This document shows positions 36,511 through 44,858 of a stretch of 64,000 nucleotides of DNA, one piece after another (positions within the stretch are counted from its first letter, which is position 1; every line of letters starts with the position of its first letter). This DNA comes from Gammaproteobacteria bacterium (GTDB lineage Bacteria; Pseudomonadota; Gammaproteobacteria; Pseudomonadales; Pseudohongiellaceae). A model generated the notes under the pieces. It was not told where the DNA came from, ran no database searches, and saw only the letters and a program-made list of their open reading frames with translations. The stretch lies in contig JAJFKE010000040.1 in the NCBI GenBank assembly GCA_021773355.1, positions 62,001-126,000 of the forward strand, written 5' to 3'. The position numbers and the translations under genes were made by a program.

Positions 36511-37116
36511 ATGAACATAGAAGAATTTCACAACCGTATTCGAGAATTATACTCGCCACCCGAGAATAAATTTACCTTGGTAGATGTGCCTGAAATCAGG
36601 TTTGCCGTTATCGACGGAAAAGGAGATCCGCAAGGCGAGGCTTGTGCTTATGCCGTGAAATGGCTCTATTCCCTGGTTCATATAGTTAAACCGATTGTAC
36701 AAGAACGCATGGGCAAAAACTTTGTCTACCCCCCTCTTGAGTTCCTACATTGGGCGGACAGTGAGAAAGACTTTATAGAAGGCAATAAAGAAAAATGGAG
36801 ATGGCGAGCAATGATCGTATTTGTAGATTGGATAACTCAGGAAACATTCACAGATGCAATTGCTGAAGTAGAAAAGAAACTCGGCCCTGCTCCAAAAACA
36901 TTACGTCTTGAAAACTTACACGAGGGAAAAAGCGTACAGATTATGCATGTTGGTGACTATGAGGAGATCGGGTCGATCTGCGAGAAGTTATACAAGCATT
37001 ATCTACCCGAGAATAATCTGAAACCCTGTGGCTATTATCATGAAATCTACCTTAACGATCCTGCAAGAGTCGCACCGGAGAAACGAAAAACCGTACTGCG
37101 ACAGCCCGTGGAATGA
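36511..37116 (+). CDS. GyrI-like small-molecule binding domain protein
   Basis: A 201-residue protein preceded by GGAG. It resembles the GyrI-like/SHV2 fold: FTLVDVPEIRFAVIDGKGDPQGEACAYAVKWLYSLVHIVK near the start, KWRWRAMIVFVDWITQETF in the middle, and LHEGKSVQIMHVGDYEEIGSICEKLYKHYLPEN near the end. No DNA-binding domain is present, so it would bind or sequester an aromatic or amphipathic ligand. It is co-transcribed with the PadR-type regulator (11-base gap), and together they look like a ligand-response unit. Confidence 0.82.
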   Translation: MNIEEFHNRIRELYSPPENKFTLVDVPEIRFAVIDGKGDPQGEACAYAVKWLYSLVHIVKPIVQERMGKNFVYPPLEFLHWADSEKDFIEGNKEKWRWRAMIVFVDWITQETFTDAIAEVEKKLGPAPKTLRLENLHEGKSVQIMHVGDYEEIGSICEKLYKHYLPENNLKPCGYYHEIYLNDPARVAPEKRKTVLRQPVE

Positions 37117-37350
37117 GTGGAACATCATAAAACTACTACGCTAGCAGAAATACAGTATTGTTTGCATGTTCCGTAGCACATGAACTCGACTAGCTAAACG
37201 TCAAACACAATATCTCCAGGTAAAAAATCGTCTCCGCTTAAGATAATTCGCCGAGCTGCGCTAGTCTTGAGAGGAATTGCTGGAAGTAATCCATGAGAAT
37301 TGATCTAATGAACGCATTATTGCTACTACATAGAACAGGGGAATCGATAC

Positions 37351-38583
37351 ATGAAACCTGCAATTAGAAAACGTCCAACGCTTGTCATTCTTACCACCAT
37401 TCTGTTGACGCTGGCTTCGGCACTGAGCTGGGCAGACATCGAGAAAGCCAGGCTTGACGCCATCGCCAGTGATCTACAGACACGAGTCGATGAGGGAATG
37501 TTATCCGGGGTGGTGGCCTTGATAGCCCAGGATGGAAAAATCCTAATGGATCAGACCTTCGGCTATCAGAACGTCGAAGATAAAGTGCCCATGGCGAAAG
37601 ATACAATCTTCAGAATCTTCTCCATGACCAAGCCCATCACTGGCACAGCACTGATGATGCTCTACGATGAAGGCAAGTTTCAGTTGGATGACCCACTGGA
37701 GAAACATCTTCCAGCGCTGGCAGGCATGACGGTATTCGTCTCTGAAAGTGACGATGGCAGTATGAACACCGAGCCAGCCGAGCATCCGATGACAATTCGT
37801 GAACTGCTCAGCCACACCGGAGGACTGTTGTATACACCGCCTCTTTCAAGAGGCCCTGTGGCGGAGGCCTATTCCGCTGCCGGCATTAACGACCTCCCTA
37901 ACTACACATTGGCCGAATCCATTCCTGCACTGGGAGATATCCCTCTTGGTTATCAGCCCGGAAGCCAATGGGTCTACAGTATTTCTGTCGATGTTCAGGG
38001 TTACCTGGTTGAAGTCTTGTCGGGTCAAAGCTTTGATCAGTTCCTACAGGAAAGAATCTTTGATCCTCTGGGCATGACAGATACAAGCTTTTTCGTAACG
38101 GAAGATAAAGCCAGCCGCTTTGCGCGACAATATTTCCCGGCAGATGGCAGCTTGCGCAGAGTCGACAACGGCTCCTTTCTCAAGAAACCGAAGTTCTTTT
38201 CTGGCGGAGGCGGATTGACATCCACCGCAAGCGACTACATGAAGTTTGCGCAGATGCACCTGAATGGCGGTGAGTTAAATGGTGTTCGAATTCTTTCAGA
38301 AGAAGCCGTGCAGATTATGCGCAGCAATCAATTACCGGATGCCGTGGCAAATATTAGCGGACTCTATCCGGGCAATGTCTTCGGTGTGGATTTCGCCATT
38401 GTAGATGAACCTGAAAAATACAATGGTGCTCCCAGGGGTACGCATTGGTGGTGGGGTATTGCCGGTTCCTGGTTTTGGATCGATCCTGTGGAAAACATAG
38501 TAGTTGTAGGCATGATTCAAAACTCCAATACTCGCTATTCACTGGAAGTTCATGCCGCCGTTCGAGCAGCTCTTTATCAATAG
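37351..38583 (+). CDS. Beta-lactamase/class C-like serine hydrolase
   Basis: A 410-residue secreted protein with a signal peptide ending LSWADIEKA. The catalytic motif SMTK is at Ser 91-Lys 94, the second motif Tyr at Y209 in VYSIS, and HTGGLLY follows the family pattern. Near the C-terminus HWWWGIAGS occupies the place of the third, KTG-like motif (H-x-G type in esterases). This suggests an EstB-like esterase or a peptidase rather than a true beta-lactamase. It stands about 230 bases after the GyrI-like gene, so it probably has its own promoter. Confidence 0.88.
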   Translation: MKPAIRKRPTLVILTTILLTLASALSWADIEKARLDAIASDLQTRVDEGMLSGVVALIAQDGKILMDQTFGYQNVEDKVPMAKDTIFRIFSMTKPITGTALMMLYDEGKFQLDDPLEKHLPALAGMTVFVSESDDGSMNTEPAEHPMTIRELLSHTGGLLYTPPLSRGPVAEAYSAAGINDLPNYTLAESIPALGDIPLGYQPGSQWVYSISVDVQGYLVEVLSGQSFDQFLQERIFDPLGMTDTSFFVTEDKASRFARQYFPADGSLRRVDNGSFLKKPKFFSGGGGLTSTASDYMKFAQMHLNGGELNGVRILSEEAVQIMRSNQLPDAVANISGLYPGNVFGVDFAIVDEPEKYNGAPRGTHWWWGIAGSWFWIDPVENIVVVGMIQNSNTRYSLEVHAAVRAALYQ

Positions 38584-38627
38584 ATAAGAGTCTGCTTAGA
38601 CGTCGTGTAAGAAGGAGTTCGGTTCGG

Positions 38628-39422
38628 CTAATAGTTGATTCTAATCAGGTGGAGTCCTCTCGATTTCACCTTGCCGCTTAGCTTGCTTTGTTTACGCCTG
38701 GCAAGGGCTTCTTCAATGGCACGCGAATCAATATTTCCTCTTCCCACTTCGAACAGAGCACCCAGAATATAACGAACCATATGTCGTAAAAAACCATTCC
38801 CTTCTATTTCTACGCAATAAACGTCGCCACCAAATTCTGAAAGACTTGTTTCCAACAATTCCAGACGAATAACCGTTCGAATAGTTGATTTAGCATTCTC
38901 ATCCTTAGCAGCGAAATTACAGAAATCGTGCTCACCTATGAAAATCTTACAAGCTTGGTGCATTCTGTCGAGAGCTAGCTGAGGGTCGCTGTGCTGGGCA
39001 TCACCCACAGAAAAGTGTGCCACAATGTCATGCAGTAACGGTGTACCGATTTCCCCAATTGAGAAATAGTAGCGGTACACTTTACTGATACAATTTTTGT
39101 TGGGATTGAATTCAGCCAAACAAGTTGCACATTCCCTAATCCGTATATCATCGGGTAACAAGGAGTTCATGCCGAGTAATAGTTTGTTGGCATCGATCTG
39201 TACGGGAAGCGAAAGTTTCGCTACCTGCCCCAGCGCATGAACTCCTGCATCTGTGCGACTCGCCCCTGAAACCACGCACTCTTTATACCTACTGATCTTC
39301 CTGAGTACTTGCAGGATTTCAAATTGAACAGTGGGTTTTTCAGCAGCATCGCCCAGGTCTTGCCAACCGAAGTAATTGCTGCCTTTGTAAGAAATTACTA
39401 CTCGATAGTGGCAATGAGTCAT
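38628..39422 (-). CDS. truA: tRNA pseudouridine(38-40) synthase TruA
   Basis: A 264-residue enzyme of normal length. Marks are YKGSNYFGWQ near the start, the catalytic Asp 58 in GASRTDAGVHA, KVYRYYFSI, and EGNGFLRHMVRYILGALFEVGRG near the end. It modifies uridines 38-40 in the tRNA anticodon stem. It is a single gene, convergent with the serine hydrolase. Confidence 0.97.
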   Translation of the reverse strand: MTHCHYRVVISYKGSNYFGWQDLGDAAEKPTVQFEILQVLRKISRYKECVVSGASRTDAGVHALGQVAKLSLPVQIDANKLLLGMNSLLPDDIRIRECATCLAEFNPNKNCISKVYRYYFSIGEIGTPLLHDIVAHFSVGDAQHSDPQLALDRMHQACKIFIGEHDFCNFAAKDENAKSTIRTVIRLELLETSLSEFGGDVYCVEIEGNGFLRHMVRYILGALFEVGRGNIDSRAIEEALARRKQSKLSGKVKSRGLHLIRINY

Positions 39423-39912
39423 CTTGAATCAATGGAGTTTAGGTGGGTGGGAGAACTACTGTGATAATTCTAGGGCGTCTTCCCTGGCACAATATTGAAT
39501 ATTCATTTTTCTGGATGAGAGACACTCAAACACTGTGAAACACTAAATATTCGAGGAACAGATTTATACCTTCAAGTTCATAGCAGGCCAAACTCTGTCC
39601 CTGGCAGCCCCTAGACTGAACCTTACCGTGCTTTGCTGGATAGAGCTGTTGCTGAGCGACACAGTATCACATCTTGATTTACAGGAGTAAGCCATTGTTT
39701 AGGAAGAAACTGATCTATGGATAAGGTCACTATTTACCTCCTTAAGCAGCAGATTAGATAATTTATTAGGGCAGACCCTACTCTGTGCATCACTCAACTG
39801 TGATTGCTTCGATTGCTTCTGTGCACGCAGTACATCTCTAGCTGATTCCCTGTTATTAAGCTTGGTAAGATAGGCTTACCCTGTCTGTCTTTAATTGCTA
39901 AGCTGGGCGATC
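39423..39912. other. Intergenic region, no feature found
   Basis: About 490 bases between divergent genes. It should contain promoters of truA and the secreted unknown. I looked for tRNA-like T-loops and small frames with ribosome sites and saw none. Confidence 0.5.
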
Positions 39913-40383
39913 ATGCCTCCATCAAGAATCAGCTTAAGAATTCAAGCAGTGCTTACGATTTTTTATTGTTTCGTATTTCTGTTTTCAATTTCCAGCCATG
40001 CTGCGGAAGAGGAATTAGTAATCCTCACCATAGAAGGTGATCTCATTGGCAAAATTGAAACCCTGGATAATGAAGAAGACTACAGCCAGATAATTAGCAA
40101 TTATTATTTATTGCTGCCCACAGAAGTACAAGCACAAATCGAAACTCTACATTTCCAACTCAGCGCCCTTATTCCTGATTACGAAGTCGCTTACCTTGCC
40201 GCAGATAGCGCCGAGTTGTCCGAGGTAATGGACGAGATCGACGTTTTGTGGAATTCAATTAGAATGTTACATACGCAATATTTTACAGCAGAAGTAGTGG
40301 AGTTATTGAACCAGGCCCTTAGCTCCGTTTTCCGCTTGCCTGGTACAAAATTACCCGTGCTGGATTCAGATAAAGCCGAGTGA
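39913..40383 (+). CDS. Small secreted helical protein of unknown function
   Basis: From the ATG I prefer (a TTG six codons upstream is possible) the product is 156 residues: a signal peptide (IQAVLTIFYCFVFLFSISSHAAE), then an acidic, mostly helical domain with LPTEVQAQIETLHFQLSALIP and LWNSIRMLHTQYFTAEVVELLNQAL. No cysteines remain after the signal. No family is recognised. It is convergent with metY and has no obvious operon partner. Confidence 0.6.
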   Translation: MPPSRISLRIQAVLTIFYCFVFLFSISSHAAEEELVILTIEGDLIGKIETLDNEEDYSQIISNYYLLLPTEVQAQIETLHFQLSALIPDYEVAYLAADSAELSEVMDEIDVLWNSIRMLHTQYFTAEVVELLNQALSSVFRLPGTKLPVLDSDKAE

Positions 40384-40572
40384 ATTTGTTCCACTGATTC
40401 ACATCGCCTAATCAAGCACTACCTAGTCAACCACTAACTAACAGGTAAAACCTGAAACACTCAAATTTGAAGAGAAATAATGGCAACCTCAGCATCTCCA
40501 AATTTCTATTTATCAAGCCCTACTTGTCCCATTGGTCCCCAATCGATTCAGGGACCAAACGTCGAAATCGAT

Positions 40573-41844
40573 TCAGGCCAGTGCCAAAGCCTGCTCGATG
40601 TCCGCCAAAATATCGTCGATATGCTCTATACCTATGCACAGACGAATCATTTCCGCCCGAACTCCAGCCTGGGCCTGCTCTTCTTCGCTGAGTTGCCGAT
40701 GTGTTGTTGATGCGGGATGACAAGCCAAGGATTTTGCATCACCGATATTCACCAGGCGCTTAATCATAGCCAATGCGTCATAAAACTTAACTCCTGCTTC
40801 GAAGCCACCTTCGATACCGAAGGTTAACAAGGATGCTGGCGTACCATTACAATACTTCTGCGCGAGCTCGAAATTCTCATCACCTGGAATGCCTCCAAAC
40901 TTAAGCCACTCGACCTTGCCATGGGTACTCAGGTAGTTGGCAACTGCAACAGCATTTTCGCAATGTCGCTCCATTCTCAAGCTGAGGGTCTCAAGTCCTT
41001 GCAAGATCAAGAAAGCATTCATTGGGGACAGGGCTGAGCCAGTATTCCTGAGTGGAACCGTACGCGCCCTGCCGATATAGGCAGCCTCGCCCAAAGCCTC
41101 GGTATACACTATGCCATGATAGGAGGGTTCGGGAGTATTTAACCCCGGGTATCGTGCCTTGTGCTCTGCCCAGGGAAACTTGCCAGAGTCAATAATTGCG
41201 CCGCCTATCGATGTGCCATGACCGCCTATATATTTGGTAAGCGAATGCACCACTATGTCGGCACCGTGTTCGATTGGGTTACACAACACTGGAGTAGCGA
41301 CTGTGTTGTCCACTATAACTGCCACACCATGTTTATGAGCGGCTGCGCACACAGACTCCAAATCAATAATGTTGCCAGCAGGATTACCAATGCTTTCACA
41401 ATAAACTGCCTTGGTGTTCTCATCAATGAGCTTCTCGATTGCCTCCGCCGAATCATCCTCAGCAAAGCGGACTTCGATACCCTGACTTGGCAGCATATGG
41501 GCGAACAATGTATAGGTGCCGCCATATAACTGCGGTGTCGACACGATATTATCTCCAAGCTTCGCAATATTAAGAATTGAATAATTAATGGCCGCCATGC
41601 CCGATGCCAGAACCAGGCCGGCTATTCCTCCTTCCATGGCCGCCATACGTTGCTCCAACACGTCGTTGGTCGGGTTCATGATCCTCGAATAGATATTTCC
41701 CGGCACGGCCAGATCGAATAGATCGGCTCCGTGTTGTGCATCATCAAATTCGTAAGCTACAGTTTGGTAGATAGGAACAGCTACGGATTTGGTGGTGGGG
41801 TCCGTTTCATATCCGGCGTGAATAGCTAGAGTTTCCTTTTTCAT
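40573..41844 (-). CDS. metY: O-acetylhomoserine sulfhydrylase (MetY-type PLP enzyme)
   Basis: A 423-residue Cys/Met-metabolism PLP enzyme. The cofactor lysine lies in HSLTKYIGGHGTSIGG; other marks are YSRIMNPTNDVLEQRMAAMEGG, ASGMAAI, CESIGNPAGNIIDL and VIVDNTVATP. The length and the 50-residue insertion with KARYPGLN (after the Lys motif) fit O-acetylhomoserine aminocarboxypropyltransferase rather than MetB or MetC. It makes homocysteine from O-acetylhomoserine and sulfide. No S-box or MetJ box is evident upstream. Confidence 0.93.
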   Translation of the reverse strand: MKKETLAIHAGYETDPTTKSVAVPIYQTVAYEFDDAQHGADLFDLAVPGNIYSRIMNPTNDVLEQRMAAMEGGIAGLVLASGMAAINYSILNIAKLGDNIVSTPQLYGGTYTLFAHMLPSQGIEVRFAEDDSAEAIEKLIDENTKAVYCESIGNPAGNIIDLESVCAAAHKHGVAVIVDNTVATPVLCNPIEHGADIVVHSLTKYIGGHGTSIGGAIIDSGKFPWAEHKARYPGLNTPEPSYHGIVYTEALGEAAYIGRARTVPLRNTGSALSPMNAFLILQGLETLSLRMERHCENAVAVANYLSTHGKVEWLKFGGIPGDENFELAQKYCNGTPASLLTFGIEGGFEAGVKFYDALAMIKRLVNIGDAKSLACHPASTTHRQLSEEEQAQAGVRAEMIRLCIGIEHIDDILADIEQALALA

Positions 41845-42009
41845 AGTTGAGAACCTTATAACAATAATTAGGAACAGTGGTTGAATAGTAAATTTTTATA
41901 GCTTCGATGAATAGTGGCTGAATAACCATTTTCAGATGTGACTAGCCGAGAATCAAACAGATAGGGGTTTTGGACGAGTAATTCACTATATAACACTTAG
42001 AATCTGGGG

Positions 42010-42375
42010 TTAGGCAACTATGGGAATCCAGTGCGCGCTGGTCAGCAAGATCGTCACAAGAGCGCCGGTGGTGAAGAAGGCGGCCTTTTGCCGCATACGA
42101 AGAGCTGATATTGGACAGCTGTCTCCCGATGCGATGGCTTTTTCCATGGGAGCAAAGATACTCCATGCGGCGGCAGCAAACAGGCTCGATACTAAAAATA
42201 TGAAAATCGGCTGATAGGGCTCAAGAATCATCAATCGACTCATCCAGGCACCGCTGATGCCGGTCGCCATCAGAAAAAAGGGGCCCACACAGCAGATACT
42301 GGCTCCCATTGAAGTGAGCACTCCTGCAATAAGGTACTTACTCGCACTTTTGTTTCTGCTCTCTAAAGTGTTCAA
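42010..42375 (-). CDS. merT: MerT-like mercuric ion transporter
   Basis: A 121-residue inner-membrane protein with three hydrophobic segments. The first contains the Cys pair SICCVGPF (Cys 28 and 29), diagnostic of MerT. The cytoplasmic loop has only one Cys (GDSCPIS, Cys 87) where classical MerT has two. The start is TTG with GAGG upstream. It moves Hg(II) received from MerP into the cytosol. It follows merP by 78 bases on the same strand, the reverse of the classical merTP order. No merR or merA is found nearby. Confidence 0.88.
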   Translation of the reverse strand: MNTLESRNKSASKYLIAGVLTSMGASICCVGPFFLMATGISGAWMSRLMILEPYQPIFIFLVSSLFAAAAWSIFAPMEKAIASGDSCPISALRMRQKAAFFTTGALVTILLTSAHWIPIVA

Positions 42376-42453
42376 ACCGGCCTCTTCTGTAAGTCATCAA
42401 TCTTGCTAATTAGTAAAGAAGTAGCATTGAAAATACTTGAAATCGCTTCCGCA

Positions 42454-42795
42454 CTATTGAGATTTTGGAGTTCTAATTGCCGATGGGAACCCTATATTAG
42501 TAGTCGCCTGAATCAAACGCGAAAAGTCCACCTTATCAGTTTCGTAAACAACCATGGCGGTTTTCTCATCCAAATCGACTTCTACTTCTCTTACACCTTC
42601 CAGAGATCTTAGTGAGTTGCGCACGGCAACAACACAACCAGCTCAAGTCATATTTTCTACAGCTAGTATGACACGACTCTCGTCTTGGCCTAGTTCACGA
42701 GATGTTTCTGCGTAACTAAAACTGGCGAAAAGAAACGCGAAGAACAGCGCGCCTAGTTTAGCTTTATTCGCAATGTCTATTGTAAGTTTTAACAT
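42454..42795 (-). CDS. merP: MerP-like periplasmic mercury-binding protein with in-frame TGA (possible selenoprotein)
   Basis: Starts at ATG with AGGGG six bases upstream; 113 codons with one internal TGA at codon 51 (42643-42645). Residues 1-29 form a signal peptide ending SFSYAE. The domain then reads VENMT-[TGA]-AGCVVAVRNSLRSLEGV, with later REVEVDLDEKTAMVVY and IGFPSAIR, as in MerP. TGA falls exactly at the first Cys of the family's M-T-C-x-x-C. The second Cys is intact and the frame stays open on both sides. The position suits selenocysteine, which binds mercury very tightly; a nonsense mutation or base error is the alternative. It lies 52 bases after the linalool-dehydratase-like gene. 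Confidence 0.75.
42612..42635 (-). promoter_or_regulatory. Possible bacterial SECIS hairpin after the merP TGA
   Basis: On the minus strand, seven bases after the TGA comes GTG, an internal TT/T bulge, then GTTGC/GCAAC pairing around a five-base loop CGTGC. The apical loop begins 17 bases after the TGA and has G at its second position. Known bacterial SECIS elements have a short stem-loop about 16-37 bases downstream with G in the first two loop positions. A five-pair stem can arise by chance, so this is supportive, not decisive. Confidence 0.4.
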
Positions 42796-42847
42796 TTGAA
42801 ATCCCCTATTCTGATCTCCAAAATTCTCAAGCCATGCCTATAAAGCT

Positions 42848-44695
42848 TCACGCTATTCCGGCACAGCATGGGCAACCGCCTCCACCACTAAGCATTACCG
42901 ATTCCGCTGCTTTCGCGTTCTGTTGTGCACTGCGCCTGGTAGCCGCCACGGTCGAGGAATTTGCCACACTCATAGCATCGGGCTTCGACAGAACCACCTC
43001 TTGACCAAAATAACCGGTATAAATCTGGTATTGATGCTGGCCTATATCGGTAGGCACGCGAATCGTATTGCCATCTATGATTTCGACATTGCTTACCGTA
43101 GCGCCATCACAGATGACCACCGCCTCACTGGCATTCGGTAAATTGGTGATGCGCCAACTGCTTGCCTGTCTCGCACGGCTACGATCTGCTACATAGGTGC
43201 CAATATTCAAGACTCCGTTGTCTTTGTCGTTCCATGCGGTATCTACGCCCAGGCTGGGAAAGTCCACGCCTTCAAGTGTCGGGGCCGTGTATTTATCTAA
43301 ATGTTTAACCTTGAAGGCATCTATCCAATTACCTTCGGCAATTTCTGAAATCATCGCTTGCCCGGAACCTTGGCCTCGAGGCCAGGGCTCACCATTGTTG
43401 AACCACCAGCCAAACTTGTCCATGTCCTCGCCGAACCAACGTGGTTCCGAGTAGCGCTCCGCAGCGGCGCTGAGTCGCGTTACTGCAGTATGATCTCCCA
43501 ACGCTTTTGCCATTATTAATCCTTGAGAACTGGGTCTAATCTCTCTCTTCGGGTCTCGCCAACCCTGGGCGTTTGCAGTTGCATTATAGATTTGCGTGGC
43601 GATCTCTGGAGATTGCGGCAGAAGGTAAAATGCGGTTCCGGCACCAGTGCCGGCAGTACCCGGTATGTTTGCCTTGAAATCTGCAATCGGATCATAAAAC
43701 ATGGTCATCCACTCGATCCGATTCTGATCGTTGATGCCCATATAATTATCTCGCATAAACTCTACCCAGTTCTCGAACACACCATGGGCATTACTTACAC
43801 CTAACTGATCGGATAGATAAATACCAAGGCCTGCCGCTGAATTGCAGAACGGCCAAATCTTGGTGTTCTCGCATTGCGGACCTTCTGGGTGATCTGTGTA
43901 CTGTTGTCTTAGATGTTCAACAATCCGTGGCTGGGTCCATTCAAATTTTTCGTTCTCATAACCGGCTATTTCCCATGGCTTCTCCCATTTGTCATCGCCA
44001 GACACATATTTGTAGATAGACAACACAAGATTTAGCCAACCACGGAAGAACAGGTTGCCGTCTGCGCCGATCGGGTCCGGCTGCAATCCCCAGGGTTGCA
44101 CACCGTTGGCGGTCCAGCCGGGTGCGTCATAGTTCCCGCGTACACGTTCCGGCCACAGTTGCATAGTAGCTGCCGGGTAATTTTTTCGGTCGGGACTTTC
44201 CCCGATAAAGGTATTCCAATCAATCGCGGCCCAATACGCTGTATGCCTAGTCGCCAACTCATCCATGATGCGTGAATACACTTCTCTCCAGGCAGGAGTC
44301 TGATCCGCCATAAGCATGACGGCGTAGCTGGAATCGGATAGATCGAAACGCGGATAACTTAACAAGGGCGCGCCGGTGTATTGATCCCACCAGGGGTGAG
44401 GCCCTTTACCATCGTAGTTCCAATCAATCTCTCCACGGGGCAGGTTTATTCCCCAGGGGCGCTCCTGTTCTTCGGTATAGCTCCAATCATCCTGAAAGGT
44501 CGACTTTTGCCAGAGGAATCTTAACCAGCCCTTGGTACGTTCATTGTGTTTTGGATAGAAACTGGGGCTGTATTTGTGGGTAGCAATCTGCGCTGATTGT
44601 TGCCCAGCGGCGCAAGCCCCCAGACCCGCAGCACCACCTACCAGCGCAGCACCCTTGATGAAACTACGCCGTGATTCCGAATTAATCTGTGACAT
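42848..44695 (-). CDS. Linalool dehydratase/isomerase-like protein with Cys-rich tail
   Basis: From the ATG chosen the protein has 615 residues, beginning with a Tat-like signal (ESRRSFIKGAALVGGAAGLGACAAG). The middle (about 230-400) resembles the Ldi fold: PFCNSAAGLGIYLSDQLG matches the region holding an active-site Cys, and DPIADFKANIPGTAGTG precedes a helical (alpha/alpha)6-like end. The C-terminus is unusual, GGGGCPCCAGIA, with three cysteines in four residues. The start codon gives a twin-arginine signal; an upstream ATG at 44761 is possible. It is followed within 52 bases by merP and then merT, so it may share their transcript. The substrate is unknown. Confidence 0.65.
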   Translation of the reverse strand: MSQINSESRRSFIKGAALVGGAAGLGACAAGQQSAQIATHKYSPSFYPKHNERTKGWLRFLWQKSTFQDDWSYTEEQERPWGINLPRGEIDWNYDGKGPHPWWDQYTGAPLLSYPRFDLSDSSYAVMLMADQTPAWREVYSRIMDELATRHTAYWAAIDWNTFIGESPDRKNYPAATMQLWPERVRGNYDAPGWTANGVQPWGLQPDPIGADGNLFFRGWLNLVLSIYKYVSGDDKWEKPWEIAGYENEKFEWTQPRIVEHLRQQYTDHPEGPQCENTKIWPFCNSAAGLGIYLSDQLGVSNAHGVFENWVEFMRDNYMGINDQNRIEWMTMFYDPIADFKANIPGTAGTGAGTAFYLLPQSPEIATQIYNATANAQGWRDPKREIRPSSQGLIMAKALGDHTAVTRLSAAAERYSEPRWFGEDMDKFGWWFNNGEPWPRGQGSGQAMISEIAEGNWIDAFKVKHLDKYTAPTLEGVDFPSLGVDTAWNDKDNGVLNIGTYVADRSRARQASSWRITNLPNASEAVVICDGATVSNVEIIDGNTIRVPTDIGQHQYQIYTGYFGQEVVLSKPDAMSVANSSTVAATRRSAQQNAKAAESVMLSGGGGCPCCAGIA

Positions 44696-44858
44696 GGAAG
44701 GCTCTCTTGCCGGTGAACTTATTCTGCTTTTGATACTGCCATCAGTGAGCGCAAATTTCATTCAATAATTTGCTCAGACCTGAATAAGATGATGTCTTGA
44801 CACTTTGCCCCTGAGTGCCATCAAGCTTAATTTCTCGTCTGCTGGTCGCTCGCTTCGA

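Noticed and set aside
39423..39894. Possible tRNA or small RNA between truA and the secreted unknown
   Set aside because: I found no T-loop, anticodon stem or terminator pattern that would support one.
40467..40720. Overlapping plus-strand frames at the end of metY
   Set aside because: They are antisense shadows of the metY C-terminal end.
41845..42009. Methionine-responsive riboswitch or MetJ box near metY
   Set aside because: No S-box or AGACGTCT-like repeats are visible in the DNA upstream of the start.
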